Assembly: GCA_049841155.1 (NCBI GenBank)
Contig: JASGHI010000003.1
Span: 310,001-374,000, forward strand
Length of the DNA stretch: 64,000 nucleotides
Direction of reading: 5' to 3'
DNA from: ZC4RG30 sp049841155
GTDB taxonomy: Bacteria > Pseudomonadota > Gammaproteobacteria > Steroidobacterales > Steroidobacteraceae
Shown here: positions 18,773-27,359 of the stretch, one piece after another
How positions within the stretch are numbered: the stretch's first letter is position 1
How the letters are laid out: every line of letters starts with the position of its first letter
The notes under the pieces: generated by a model
The model's database searches: none
Told to the model about the DNA's origin: nothing
Seen by the model: the letters and a program-made list of their open reading frames with translations, nothing else
Translations under genes and position numbers: made by a program

Positions 18773-19978
18773 ATGAGCAGGCAAGTACAAGACGCCTACA
18801 TCGTTGCCGCCACACGCACGCCGGTGGGCAAGGCCCCGAAGGGCGTGTTCCGCAACACTCGGCCGGACGACATGCTCGCCCATGTCTTGAAGGCCGTGGT
18901 CGCGCAGGCGCCAGGCATCGATCCTGGCCGCATCGATGACGCGATCATCGGTTGCGCCATGCCCGAGGGCGAGCAGGGCATGAACGTGGCGCGCATCGGT
19001 GTGCTGCTGGCCGATTTGCCGAACACGGTGGCGGCGCAGACCGTCAACCGCTTCTGCTCGTCCGGCCTACAGGCTGTGGCGCTGGCCGCCGACCAGATCC
19101 GTCTCGGCAATGCCGACCTGATGCTGGCTGGCGGAACCGAATCCATGTCGATGGTGCCCATGATGGGCAACAAGATCGCGCTGTCGCCGAGCGTGTTCAA
19201 GGACGATCACGTTGCCATTGCCTACGGCATGGGCATCACTGCCGAGAAGGTGGCCGAGGAATGGAAGATTACCCGGGAGGAGCAGGACGCCTTCGCCTTC
19301 GCTTCGCACAGGAAGGCGCTGGCAGCGCAGGCGGCCGGCGAGTTTGCCCAGGAAATCACGCCCTACGAAATCGTTTCGCACGTGCCGGATCTGACAGGCA
19401 ATGCGGTGCGTGTGAAGAAGCGGCTGGTCGAGCAGGATGAAGGCCCGCGCGCCGATACCTCGTTGGAGGGGCTGGGCAAATTGCGTACGGTGTTTCGCAA
19501 TGGGCAGTTCGGCGGCAGCGTCACGGCGGGCAATTCCTCCCAGATGAGCGACGGAGCGGCCGCGGTGCTGCTGGCGTCCGAACAGGCGGTCAAGGACTAC
19601 GGTCTCACGCCACTGGCGCGCTTCGTCAGTTTCTCGGTTGCCGGCGTGCGTCCGGAGGTCATGGGCATCGGCCCGATCTCCGCGATCCCCAAGGCGCTGA
19701 AGCAGGCTGGACTCGCCAAGGACCGGCTCGACTGGATCGAGCTCAACGAGGCCTTCGCCGCGCAGGCGCTGGCCGTCATCAGGGATTCGCAGCTCGATCC
19801 CTCCCGGGTCAATCCTCTCGGTGGCGCCATTGCACTCGGCCATCCGCTGGGTGCCACGGGTGCGATCCGCACCGCGACCCTCGTTCACGGTCTGCGCCGC
19901 CGCAAACAGAAGTACGGCATGGTGACGATGTGCATCGGCACCGGAATGGGCGCTGCGGGAATCTTCGAGGCCTTGTAG
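18773..19978 (+). CDS. fadA: Acetyl-CoA C-acyltransferase (thiolase)
   Basis: 401 residues. Nucleophile Cys95 in NRFCSSGLQ, GGTESMSMVPMM near 128, NEAFAAQALAV near 330, GHPLGATGA with the active His and the second Cys in MCIGTGMGAAG near the C-terminus. Cleaves 3-ketoacyl-CoA to acetyl-CoA and a shortened acyl-CoA. Together with the preceding fusion protein it completes a beta-oxidation spiral. The long C-terminal and SMSMVPMM block are of the degradative type rather than the biosynthetic one. Confidence 0.95.
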   Translation: MSRQVQDAYIVAATRTPVGKAPKGVFRNTRPDDMLAHVLKAVVAQAPGIDPGRIDDAIIGCAMPEGEQGMNVARIGVLLADLPNTVAAQTVNRFCSSGLQAVALAADQIRLGNADLMLAGGTESMSMVPMMGNKIALSPSVFKDDHVAIAYGMGITAEKVAEEWKITREEQDAFAFASHRKALAAQAAGEFAQEITPYEIVSHVPDLTGNAVRVKKRLVEQDEGPRADTSLEGLGKLRTVFRNGQFGGSVTAGNSSQMSDGAAAVLLASEQAVKDYGLTPLARFVSFSVAGVRPEVMGIGPISAIPKALKQAGLAKDRLDWIELNEAFAAQALAVIRDSQLDPSRVNPLGGAIALGHPLGATGAIRTATLVHGLRRRKQKYGMVTMCIGTGMGAAGIFEAL

Positions 19979-19997
19979 CGCTCTCGGACATCCAGGT

Positions 19998-20026
19998 TTG
20001 CGCCGGACAGACTCCTTTCCTATAAT
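19998..20026 (+). promoter_or_regulatory. Near-consensus sigma-70 promoter of the carboxynorspermidine operon
   Basis: TTGCGC at 19998-20003, a 17-base spacer and a perfect TATAAT at 20021-20026. A start near 20033 would leave a leader of about 320 bases before nspC. Confidence 0.75.
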
Positions 20027-20083
20027 AAAAAATCATCCAGGCAACGCCGGATGCTTACTCATCTGCTGGTTGGAGAGGACGCC

Positions 20084-20257
20084 ATGTTGCGCGACGCCCT
20101 GTTCCAATTGGGGATAGTGTCAGTCTGTCTGCACAACTCCCAAACGGAAATCTCGACGAGGGGAACTCCGGTCAATCCGGGTACCCCGTGGTTCCGTGCG
20201 CCCGTGCTTTGCGCGAGCGCTGAGCGCCTGCTGGCGTCCAGTCTAAGACCTTCCTGA
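20084..20257 (+). CDS. Possible leader ORF (57 aa) upstream of nspC
   Basis: ATG at 20084 is preceded by GGAGAGG (20072-20078) with five bases between, a strong ribosome site, and lies about 50 bases after the predicted transcription start. The peptide begins MLRDALFQLGIVSVCLHNS and has no family I recognise. A perfect hairpin GCAGCC-TTGC-GGCTGC (20259-20274) begins directly after its stop codon. Such an arrangement would suit translational control of the polyamine genes, but coding is unproven. Confidence 0.35.
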   Translation: MLRDALFQLGIVSVCLHNSQTEISTRGTPVNPGTPWFRAPVLCASAERLLASSLRPS

Positions 20258-20258
20258 A

Positions 20259-20274
20259 GCAGCCTTGCGGCTGC
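20259..20274 (+). promoter_or_regulatory. Leader hairpin before nspC
   Basis: Six perfect base pairs (GCAGCC/GGCTGC) with a TTGC loop, starting two bases after the leader ORF stop. No T-run follows, so it is not a simple terminator. The rest of 19979-20354 (376 bases between thiolase and nspC) holds the promoter, the leader ORF and further GC-rich inverted segments such as CCGG/CCGG near 20287-20307. Confidence 0.4.
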
Positions 20275-20354
20275 GCGATGTTCCATCCGGTGCCTTGCGC
20301 CGGAGCGGACATTGCGCCCGCCGGCGTTCGCGTCTTTTCAGTTCCACGAGAGAA

Positions 20355-21452
20355 ATGATCCACACCCCTTACTACCTCATCGACAAGGCACGCCTGCTCA
20401 CCAACCTGCAGCGCATCGACACGGTGCGGCGGGAATCCGGTGCCAAGGTGGTGCTGGCGTTGAAGTGCTTTGCCACCTGGTCGGTGTTCGACCTGATGCG
20501 GCAATACATGGACGGCACCACGTCGTCGTCGCTTTACGAGGTGCGGCTCGGGCGCGAGAAATTCGGCGGCGAGACGCATGCCTACAGCGTGGCCTATGCC
20601 GACCACGAGATCGACGAGGTGGTGAGCCATGCCGACAAGGTCATCTTCAACAGCTTCGGGCAGCTCGAGCGCCATGGCGCCCGGGTGCGTGGCAAGCCGC
20701 TGGGTCTGCGCCTGAATCCGGGCGTGAGCTCTTCGGGTTTTGATCTTGCTGATCCCGTACGGCCGTTCAGCCGTCTCGGCGAGAGTGACCCGGAGCGCAT
20801 TGCCGAGGTGCTCGACCGCATCGACGGCTTCATGATCCACAACAACTGCGAGAACCACGACTTCGGCCGCTTCGACGCCATGCTGGCGCAGATCGAGGAG
20901 CGTTTCGGCGCTCTGCTGAAGCGGGTCAGGTGGGTGAGCTTGGGCGGCGGCATCCACTTCACCGGGCAGGATTATCCGCTGCCGGCATTCTGCGCGCGCC
21001 TGAGGGACTTTGCTTCGCGCCATGGCGTGCAGGTGTATCTGGAGCCGGGCGAGGCCGCAGTGTCCGACAGCGCCACGCTGGAGGTCTCGGTGCTGGACCT
21101 TCCCCACAACGGCAAGCCGCTGGCGGTGGTGGATGCCTCCATCGAGGCGCACATGCTGGACCTGCTCATCTATCGCCAGCGCGCGCAGGTGGAGCCCGAT
21201 GCCGGTCCGCACCGCTACCTGGTCTACGGCCGCTCCTGTCTCGCGGGTGACATCTTCGGGGAGTTCAATTTCCCCGAACCGCTGCGCATCGGCAGCCGCA
21301 TATCGATGCGCAATGCCGCGGCCTACACCATGGTGAAGAAGAACTGGTTCAACGGCGTGACCATGCCTTCCATCGTGGTGCGGGAGACCGACGGCAGCGA
21401 GCATCTGGTGCGCCAGTTCGCCTTCCGGGATTTTGTGGATAGCCTTTCGTGA
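20355..21452 (+). CDS. nspC: Carboxynorspermidine decarboxylase
   Basis: 365 residues of the alanine-racemase-fold PLP decarboxylases. The cofactor lysine is Lys37 in VLALKCFATWSVF; DGTTSSSLYEV (53-63) and HNNCENHDF near 160 are typical of this subfamily, GGGIHFTGQDYP near 200 and the Cys in GRSCLAGDIFGEF near 300 complete the active site from the other subunit. It decarboxylates carboxyspermidine or carboxynorspermidine. It is followed by its pathway partner after 10 bases. ATG 20355 is chosen because it gives the family start MIHTPYYLID. Confidence 0.93.
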   Translation: MIHTPYYLIDKARLLTNLQRIDTVRRESGAKVVLALKCFATWSVFDLMRQYMDGTTSSSLYEVRLGREKFGGETHAYSVAYADHEIDEVVSHADKVIFNSFGQLERHGARVRGKPLGLRLNPGVSSSGFDLADPVRPFSRLGESDPERIAEVLDRIDGFMIHNNCENHDFGRFDAMLAQIEERFGALLKRVRWVSLGGGIHFTGQDYPLPAFCARLRDFASRHGVQVYLEPGEAAVSDSATLEVSVLDLPHNGKPLAVVDASIEAHMLDLLIYRQRAQVEPDAGPHRYLVYGRSCLAGDIFGEFNFPEPLRIGSRISMRNAAAYTMVKKNWFNGVTMPSIVVRETDGSEHLVRQFAFRDFVDSLS

Positions 21453-21462
21453 GGAGTCTGGA

Positions 21463-22722
21463 ATGAAGAAGAACATTCTCATTGTCGGCGCTGGCGGCGT
21501 GGCGCATGTGGCAGCCCACAAGATCGTCCAGTACGGCGCCGCGTTCGGCGAGATCCACATCGCTTCGCGTTCCGTGCACAAGGCTGATGCCATTGTCCAG
21601 TCCATCCGTGCCAAAGGCGACGCGTATCCGTCTGCAGCTCTGCGCACCCACCCGGTCAACGCACGCGATGCTGCGGCCGTCGAAGCGCTGATTCGCTCCA
21701 CCGGAGTGCAGATCGTGCTGAATCTCGGCGCGTCTTTCGTCAACATGTCGGTGCTGCAGGCCTGCATCAACACCGGCGCCGCGTACATCGACACGGCCAT
21801 CCATGAGGAGCCCAACAAGATCTGCGAGACGCCGCCTTGGTATGGCAACTACGAGTGGAAGCGCCGCGAGGCCTGCGAGAAGGCCGGCGTCACGGCCATT
21901 CTGGGCGCGGGTTTTGATCCGGGCGTGGTCAATGCCTATGCCAGGCTCGCAGTGGATGAGTATTTCGACCGCGTGAACTCGATCGACATCATCGACATCA
22001 ATGCCGGCAAGCACAACCGCTATTTCGCCACCAACTTCGATCCGGAGGTGAACTTCCGCGAGTTCACCGGCCAGGTGTGGTACTGGCAGGAGGGCAGGTG
22101 GCAGTCGGCGAAGATGTTCGAGCACCGCAAGGAGTGGGACCTGCCGGTGGTCGGCCGCCAGGCCGCCTATCTCACCGGCCATGACGAGCTGCATTCGCTG
22201 TCGCGGAACCTTGAGGTGCCGAACATCCGCTTCTGGATGGGTTTCGGCGACCACTACATCAATGTGTTCACCGTGCTCAAGAACCTCGGCCTGCTCTCCG
22301 AGCAGCCGGTGCGCACGGCCGAGGGGCTGGAAGTGGTGCCGCTGAAGGTGGTCAAGGCCGTGCTGCCGGACCCGGCCTCGCTCGCCCCGCATTACACCGG
22401 CAAGACCTGCATCGGCACGCTGGTGAGGGGCGTGCGCAATGGCAAGGAACGCGAGGTGTTCGTCTACAACGTGGCCGATCATGCCGACGCTTACCGCGAA
22501 GTGGGCAGCCAGGGGATTTCCTACACTGCGGGCGTGCCGGCGGCGGCAGCCGCGCTGCTGATCGCCCGCGGCACCTGGGATGTGCACCGGATGGTCAATG
22601 TGGAGGAGCTGCCGGCGCGGCCCTTCCTCGATCTGCTGGCCGAACTGGGGCTCGACACCCGGGTGCGCGAGAACGACCTGGATCTGCCGGTGGCGGTGTG
22701 CCCGCAGCGCGCGGCAGGCTGA
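21463..22722 (+). CDS. Carboxynorspermidine (carboxyspermidine) synthase, saccharopine-dehydrogenase family
   Basis: 419 residues. Rossmann motif ILIVGAGGVAHVAAHK (5-20), then CINTGAAYIDTAIHE near 105, GAGFDPGVVNAYARLA near 147, and GQGISYTAGVPAAAAALLIA-like SQGISYTAGVPAAAAALLIA near 345. The enzyme condenses putrescine or diaminopropane with aspartate semialdehyde using NADPH; nspC then removes the carboxyl group. GAGGAGTCTGGA before the ATG is a good ribosome site. Together the two genes give the aspartate-semialdehyde route to spermidine, an alternative to the SAM-dependent route. Confidence 0.93.
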   Translation: MKKNILIVGAGGVAHVAAHKIVQYGAAFGEIHIASRSVHKADAIVQSIRAKGDAYPSAALRTHPVNARDAAAVEALIRSTGVQIVLNLGASFVNMSVLQACINTGAAYIDTAIHEEPNKICETPPWYGNYEWKRREACEKAGVTAILGAGFDPGVVNAYARLAVDEYFDRVNSIDIIDINAGKHNRYFATNFDPEVNFREFTGQVWYWQEGRWQSAKMFEHRKEWDLPVVGRQAAYLTGHDELHSLSRNLEVPNIRFWMGFGDHYINVFTVLKNLGLLSEQPVRTAEGLEVVPLKVVKAVLPDPASLAPHYTGKTCIGTLVRGVRNGKEREVFVYNVADHADAYREVGSQGISYTAGVPAAAAALLIARGTWDVHRMVNVEELPARPFLDLLAELGLDTRVRENDLDLPVAVCPQRAAG

Positions 22723-22752
22723 CGACAGGACTCTATCGACCGACGCTGGCCG

Positions 22753-22789
22753 ATAGGCTGGGACTATCAACCTCATAGCACCATCCGAT
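22753..22789 (+). promoter_or_regulatory. OxyR-type operator of the catalase gene
   Basis: ATAG (22753), CTAT (22764), ATAG (22775) and CGAT (22786) are each separated by exactly 7 bases, matching the OxyR pattern ATAG-N7-CTAT-N7-ATAG-N7-CTAT at 15 of 16 fixed positions. It abuts a likely promoter: TTGGCC at 22789-22794 and TAGACT at 22813-22818. A further CTATCG at 22733 pairs with CGATAG at 22751. Confidence 0.85.
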
Positions 22790-22856
22790 TGGCCGGCATC
22801 GATCGGCGTTTCTAGACTCATGCGCATTGTCCCGGGGATTGCAACAGGAGATGCGC

Positions 22857-24293
22857 ATGACTCAGAAGAAACTCACCACGGCTGCCGGCTGTCCGGTGGT
22901 CGACAACCAGAATGTGATGACGGCTGGCCCCCGTGGGCCGCAGCTGCTGCAGGATGTCTGGTTCCTCGAGAAGCTGGCCCATTTCGACCGTGAGGTCATT
23001 CCCGAGCGGCGTATGCACGCCAAGGGTTCCGGCGCCTATGGCACTTTCACGGTCACCCATGACATCACCCGCTACACCCGCGCGAAGCTGTTCTCGCAGG
23101 TGGGCAAGAAGACCGATCTGTTCGTGCGCTTCTCGACCGTGGCCGGCGAGCGCGGCGCGGCCGATGCCGAACGCGACATCCGCGGCTTTGCGATCAAGTT
23201 CTACACGGAGGAGGGCAACTGGGACCTGGCCGGCAACAACACGCCGGTGTTCTTCCTGCGCGACCCGCTGAAGTTCCCGGACCTGAACCACGCGGTCAAG
23301 CGTGACCCGCGCACCAACCTGCGCAGCGCCCGCAACAACTGGGATTTCTGGACGCTGCTGCCCGAGGCTCTGCACCAGGTGACGATCGTGATGTCCGACC
23401 GCGGCATCCCGGCGAGCTACCGCCACATGCACGGCTTCGGCTCGCATACATTCAGCTTCATCAATGCGCAGAACGAGCGCTACTGGGTCAAGTTCCACTT
23501 CAGGACCCAGCAGGGCATCAAGAACCTCACCGATGCGGAGGCGGAGGCGGCCGTCGGCAAGAACCGCGAGACGCATCAGCAGGATCTGTACGAAGCCATC
23601 GAGCGCGGCGAGTTCCCGAAATGGACGATGTATGTGCAGGTGATGCCGGAGACCGATGCAGAGAAGGTGCCCTACCATCCCTTTGATCTCAGCAAGGTGT
23701 GGCCGCACAAGGACTACCCGCTGATCGAGGTGGGCGTGATGGAGCTGAACCGCAACCCGGCCAACTACTTCGCCGAGGTGGAGCAGGCTGCCTTCAACCC
23801 GGCCAATGTGGTGCCGGGCATCAGCTTCTCGCCCGACAAGATGCTGCAGGGCCGCCTGTTCTCCTATGGCGATGCGCAGCGTTACCGGCTGGGCGTGAAC
23901 CACGGCATGATCCCGGTCAACGCTGCGCGCTGCCCGGTGCACAGCTATCACCGTGATGGCGCCATGCGCGTGGACAGCAACTACGGCAGCACGCTGGGCT
24001 ACGAGCCCAATGGCTACGGCGAATGGCAGGAGCAGCCGGACTATCGCGAGCCGCCGCTGAAGATCGATGGGGCGGCGGACCACTGGAACTTCCGCGAGGA
24101 TGACGACGACTACTACAGCCAGCCGCGCGCACTGTTCCGGCTGATGACGCCGGCCCAGCAACAGGTGCTGTTCGACAATACGGCGCGTGCCATGGGCGAT
24201 GCGCCGGTGGAGGTCAAGCGGCGTCATGTCGGCAACTGCACGAAGTGCGATCCGGCCTATGGCGCCGGCGTGGCGAAGGCGCTGGGTCTGTAA
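22857..24293 (+). CDS. katA: Catalase (monofunctional, haem)
   Basis: 478 residues, small-subunit catalase. Distal His54 (RRMHAKGSGAYGTF), Asn127 (LAGNNTPVFF) and the haem-ligand tyrosine near 338 (RLFSYGDAQRYRLG) are all present. Decomposes hydrogen peroxide in the cytoplasm. Two in-frame ATGs are close together (22851, 22857); AGGAG at 22846-22850 is at the right distance (6 bases) only for 22857, giving MTQKKLTTAAGCPVVDNQN. The OxyR-type operator about 70-100 bases upstream indicates peroxide induction. A strong terminator follows. Confidence 0.96.
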   Translation: MTQKKLTTAAGCPVVDNQNVMTAGPRGPQLLQDVWFLEKLAHFDREVIPERRMHAKGSGAYGTFTVTHDITRYTRAKLFSQVGKKTDLFVRFSTVAGERGAADAERDIRGFAIKFYTEEGNWDLAGNNTPVFFLRDPLKFPDLNHAVKRDPRTNLRSARNNWDFWTLLPEALHQVTIVMSDRGIPASYRHMHGFGSHTFSFINAQNERYWVKFHFRTQQGIKNLTDAEAEAAVGKNRETHQQDLYEAIERGEFPKWTMYVQVMPETDAEKVPYHPFDLSKVWPHKDYPLIEVGVMELNRNPANYFAEVEQAAFNPANVVPGISFSPDKMLQGRLFSYGDAQRYRLGVNHGMIPVNAARCPVHSYHRDGAMRVDSNYGSTLGYEPNGYGEWQEQPDYREPPLKIDGAADHWNFREDDDDYYSQPRALFRLMTPAQQQVLFDNTARAMGDAPVEVKRRHVGNCTKCDPAYGAGVAKALGL

Positions 24294-24321
24294 CAGCGCC
24301 AGCGACTGCCCTCGGCAGTGA

Positions 24322-24350
24322 CCCCCGACCGGAAACGGCCGGGGGTTTTT
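24322..24350 (+). terminator. Rho-independent terminator after catalase
   Basis: Stem CCCCCGACCG / CGGCCGGGGG closed by GAAA, followed by TTTTT at 24346-24350. A smaller hairpin CTGCC-CTC-GGCAG precedes it at 24307. Confidence 0.88.
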
Positions 24351-24380
24351 CATTGGTACACTCGGCGAAGGAGGAAGGTC

Positions 24381-25556
24381 ATGACAGAGGATTCCACTTT
24401 CACCCTCGCCACGCGGGCGATCCATGGCAGCAGCCACAAGGATGCGCATGGCAGCCCGCATACGCCCATCTACAACACCACGACCTTCGTGTTCCCGACT
24501 ACCGCGGACCTGCTGGAGGTGGTGGATGGCAAGAAGCCCGGTGCGTTCTACACGCGCTATGGCATGAACCCCAGCATAATTGCCGTGGAAGAGACGCTCG
24601 CCGGGCTTGAGTGCGCGGAGCAGGCCTGGGTCTTTTGTTCGGGCATGGCGGCCGCGGCGGCGCTGTTCCTCGCGCACGGCCGCGATGGGGTGGTCTGCGT
24701 CGGCGACGCGTATGGCGGCACGCTGGAGCTGCTGAGTGCGCAGTTGCCGCTGCTGGGCATTAAGACCCGATTCCTCCTTTCCAGTGAGCAGGATCGGCTC
24801 GATGATCTGCTGGCCGATGGCAGCAAGCTCGTGTTCATCGAGACGCCCGCCAATCCCACACTGGAGCTGCTAGACATCCGGGCCATGGGTGTACGGGCCC
24901 ATGCGAAGGGAGCGCTGCTGGCGGTGGACAGCACCTTTGCCTCGCCGGTGAACCAGCGCCCGCTGGAACTGGGCGCTGACATCGTGATGCACAGTGCCAC
25001 CAAGTACCTGGGCGGTCACAGCGATCTGACCGCCGGCGCGCTGATGGGCTCGAAAGAGGTGCTGGCGCCGGTGTGGAACTGGCGCAAGAACCTCGGCTCC
25101 ATGATTGCGCCGGAGACGGCGTCGCTGCTGTCACGCAGCCTGCGCACGCTGGTGGTGCGCGTACGGCAGCAGAACGCCAGCGCGCAGGCGATTGCCGAAG
25201 CCATGATGCGGCATCCGCAGGTTGCGCGCGTGTTCTATCCCGGCCTGCCGCAGTTTCCGGGCCATGCGCTTGCGAAGCGGCAGATGCATGGCTTTGGCGG
25301 CATGCTGACCATCGAGGTGAAGGGCGATGGTGCCGCCGCCATGCGGATGGCCGAGAAGTTGAGACTGTTTGCGCTGGCGCCCAGCCTCGGCGGCGCGGAG
25401 AGCCTGATTACCCAGCCTTGCACGACTACACATCATGGGCTCAGTGCCCAGGAGCGCGCCCGACGTGGCATCACCGACGCAATGCTGCGCCTCTCAGTGG
25501 GGCTGGAGAGCCCTGCGGACCTGATTGCGGATCTGGAACAGGCGCTGGGCCCGTGA
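24381..25556 (+). CDS. Trans-sulfuration family PLP enzyme (cystathionine gamma-synthase / gamma-lyase type)
   Basis: 391 residues. PLP lysine is Lys208 in HSATKYLGGHSDLTAG; YTRYGMNP (58-65) carries the phosphate-binding Tyr and Arg of the neighbouring subunit, and GGAESLITQPCTTTHHGL near the end is the family block. Members act as cystathionine gamma-synthase, gamma-lyase or methionine gamma-lyase; the residues visible do not decide among these. GGAGGAAGG before ATG 24381 is a strong ribosome site; the upstream in-frame ATG at 24318 lies inside the terminator. Overlaps the next gene by GTGA. Confidence 0.9.
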   Translation: MTEDSTFTLATRAIHGSSHKDAHGSPHTPIYNTTTFVFPTTADLLEVVDGKKPGAFYTRYGMNPSIIAVEETLAGLECAEQAWVFCSGMAAAAALFLAHGRDGVVCVGDAYGGTLELLSAQLPLLGIKTRFLLSSEQDRLDDLLADGSKLVFIETPANPTLELLDIRAMGVRAHAKGALLAVDSTFASPVNQRPLELGADIVMHSATKYLGGHSDLTAGALMGSKEVLAPVWNWRKNLGSMIAPETASLLSRSLRTLVVRVRQQNASAQAIAEAMMRHPQVARVFYPGLPQFPGHALAKRQMHGFGGMLTIEVKGDGAAAMRMAEKLRLFALAPSLGGAESLITQPCTTTHHGLSAQERARRGITDAMLRLSVGLESPADLIADLEQALGP

Positions 25557-26686
25557 GGTACGCGCTGCAGGGAACTCCCAGGCTCTGGCTCGTCAGCCTG
25601 CACCGCTGGAGCGGATTCCTGATCATGATCTTCCTGACGCTCGCGGCGCTGTCGGGCATCTGGCTGGTGTTCCGAGAACCGCTGCACCATGCGCTGCGCA
25701 GTCCGCTGGAGGTTGTCACCCCGGGGCAAGTGCGGCTGCCGGATGACGAGATCGTTGCGCGCGTCGAGGCCGCGTACCCCGCAGCGATGGTGTTCATCCT
25801 GCAGATGCCGCTGCGGCCGGACGATTCGATGTGGGTGGATGTTCGGCCGCGCGAGCCTGGCGTGGAATTGCCGTATGACCGCGTCTACATCAATCCGTAC
25901 ACCGGCGAATTGCTGGGCGAACGCATGACGCACCATATCTCGTTCGACTCCATCGATTCGTTCATCCATGGATTGCATATCCAGCTCGTGGGCGGGCCTT
26001 GGGGATTCCGCACAATGGGCGTGGTTGCGGCGATCTGGCTGCTGTCCAGCCTAGTTGGGCTCGCGCTCTCCTGGCCGCCGCTGTGGCGGCGATTGCGCTC
26101 GTGGGCAGGGGTACTGTCCCTGCGCCCCGGCAATGCCTACCGGTTGAACCAGGATGTGCACCGCGCAGGTGGCGTGTGGCTGCTGCCGGTATCCGTGATG
26201 CTGGCATTCACTGCGGTGGTGATGAACCTGCCGGAGCTGGTGCGTCCGGTGGTGGCGTCGCTCTCGCCATTGGCGCAGCGGCCGGCCGGCACTGCCGTCG
26301 CGGAGCAGGATGCGCGGGTGAGTTTCGGCGAGGCCGATGCCGCGGTCGGGCAGAGGTTCCCCGAGGCGAAGATCAACAACATCCTGCGTGACTACTTCAA
26401 CGGCCGTTATTCCGTTTATTTCCATCTGCCGGATGACATCAACCCGCGAGGCAGCAATTTCGCGCTGGTCGATCTGCGATCGAGAGAGATCACGGGAGTC
26501 ATCCGGCCCGCCCAGGGCTCGGCGGGCGATCGCTTCATGGCGTGGATCTTCCCGCTGCACAGTGGCCAGGCATTCGGGTGGCCGGGCCGTTTGCTCGTTG
26601 CCTTGAGCGGTGCGGTCATCGTCGTGACGAATGGCGCGAGCCTTTACACATGGATTGCCCGGCGGAGACGGCGGGGCATTGCTTGA
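25553..26686 (+). CDS. PepSY-associated TM helix family protein
   Basis: 377-residue membrane protein with four helices: about 16-36 (GFLIMIFLTLAALSGIWLVF), about 150-170, about 205-225 and near the C-terminus. Periplasmic PepSY-like segments lie between them (EIVARVEAAYPAAMVF, PYTGELLGER). Arg/Trp/His pattern LHRWSG near 20 and FIHGLH, PLHSG in later helices are the histidines typical of this family, which includes iron-uptake-associated and reductase-like proteins. Start GTG 25553 overlaps the preceding stop (GTGA) and gives the family start before LWLVSLHRWSG. Likely function in iron or haem handling is inference only. Confidence 0.82.
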   Translation: MRYALQGTPRLWLVSLHRWSGFLIMIFLTLAALSGIWLVFREPLHHALRSPLEVVTPGQVRLPDDEIVARVEAAYPAAMVFILQMPLRPDDSMWVDVRPREPGVELPYDRVYINPYTGELLGERMTHHISFDSIDSFIHGLHIQLVGGPWGFRTMGVVAAIWLLSSLVGLALSWPPLWRRLRSWAGVLSLRPGNAYRLNQDVHRAGGVWLLPVSVMLAFTAVVMNLPELVRPVVASLSPLAQRPAGTAVAEQDARVSFGEADAAVGQRFPEAKINNILRDYFNGRYSVYFHLPDDINPRGSNFALVDLRSREITGVIRPAQGSAGDRFMAWIFPLHSGQAFGWPGRLLVALSGAVIVVTNGASLYTWIARRRRRGIA

Positions 26687-27261
26687 TGCCGCCCCTCAAG
26701 AGCATCCAGCTGACGAAGTTCGCCATTGGCCGCCTGTTCCCCAAACCTAGGCGTGCCAACACCATCCAGGATTGCTCGGCAGAAGACTTCGAACGTCACC
26801 TGAATGAACATCCGCCTCTGAAGGTGCTCGACGGCTATGCGCCGTTCTGCAAGCTCCATGTCCACGCCAACTGGACGTCGACACGTTGCTTTGCGATTCC
26901 CGTCACCCCCGAGAACCGCCATCTGCTGCGCAGCGGATACGAAGCGCGCAGTCCGGCAGAACTGCCGGTGCTCACGCGCTGGTTCGAGGGCGTGCAGCCG
27001 CCGGTTGCCCGCTATCTGGTCCCCATCCTCTACAGCCGCGAGCAGCTGGGCCAGGAAGGGGAGAAGATCCGTGCCGAATGGGGCGTAGTCGGATGCCTCT
27101 ACACCATGGAACCGCAGGAAATCCCGATGGCGCCGATCACGATGATGCGCAATGCGCTGGGTGTCGCCGAAGGAGGGTCGGGTGTCGCACTGGACCGGAA
27201 GGCCTACCAGCGCAGCGTCGAGTTCTGGCAATCGCATGCCAACTGGCGCGATTTGCCCTGA
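26686..27261 (+). CDS. DUF3228 family protein
   Basis: 191 residues covering the whole domain: FCKLHVHANWTSTRCFAIPV (about 48-67), ELPVLTRWFEGVQPP, LYSREQLGQEG, and the C-terminal IPMAPITMMRNALGVAEGGS GVALDR block that defines the family (written here in two parts). Function is unknown. Its ATG overlaps the PepSY gene stop (A of TGATG shared). The downstream neighbour is the tmRNA gene on the opposite strand. Confidence 0.82.
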   Translation: MPPLKSIQLTKFAIGRLFPKPRRANTIQDCSAEDFERHLNEHPPLKVLDGYAPFCKLHVHANWTSTRCFAIPVTPENRHLLRSGYEARSPAELPVLTRWFEGVQPPVARYLVPILYSREQLGQEGEKIRAEWGVVGCLYTMEPQEIPMAPITMMRNALGVAEGGSGVALDRKAYQRSVEFWQSHANWRDLP

Positions 27262-27320
27262 CCTTGATCTCGAATCATGCCTGACCGTATGCGCCATGAG
27301 TCCTTTCCTGCGCTAGTACC

Positions 27321-27354
27321 GCCGCCTTTCCCGGATTCTTCCGGGAAAGGCGGC
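27321..27354 (-). terminator. 14-bp hairpin just past the tmRNA 3' end
   Basis: GCCGCCTTTCCCGG and CCGGGAAAGGCGGC pair perfectly around ATTCTT. It begins 5 bases after the encoded CCA of tmRNA and also lies 60 bases after the convergent DUF3228 gene, so it may end both transcripts. Neither side has a clear T-run. Confidence 0.6.
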
Positions 27355-27359
27355 GCCAA

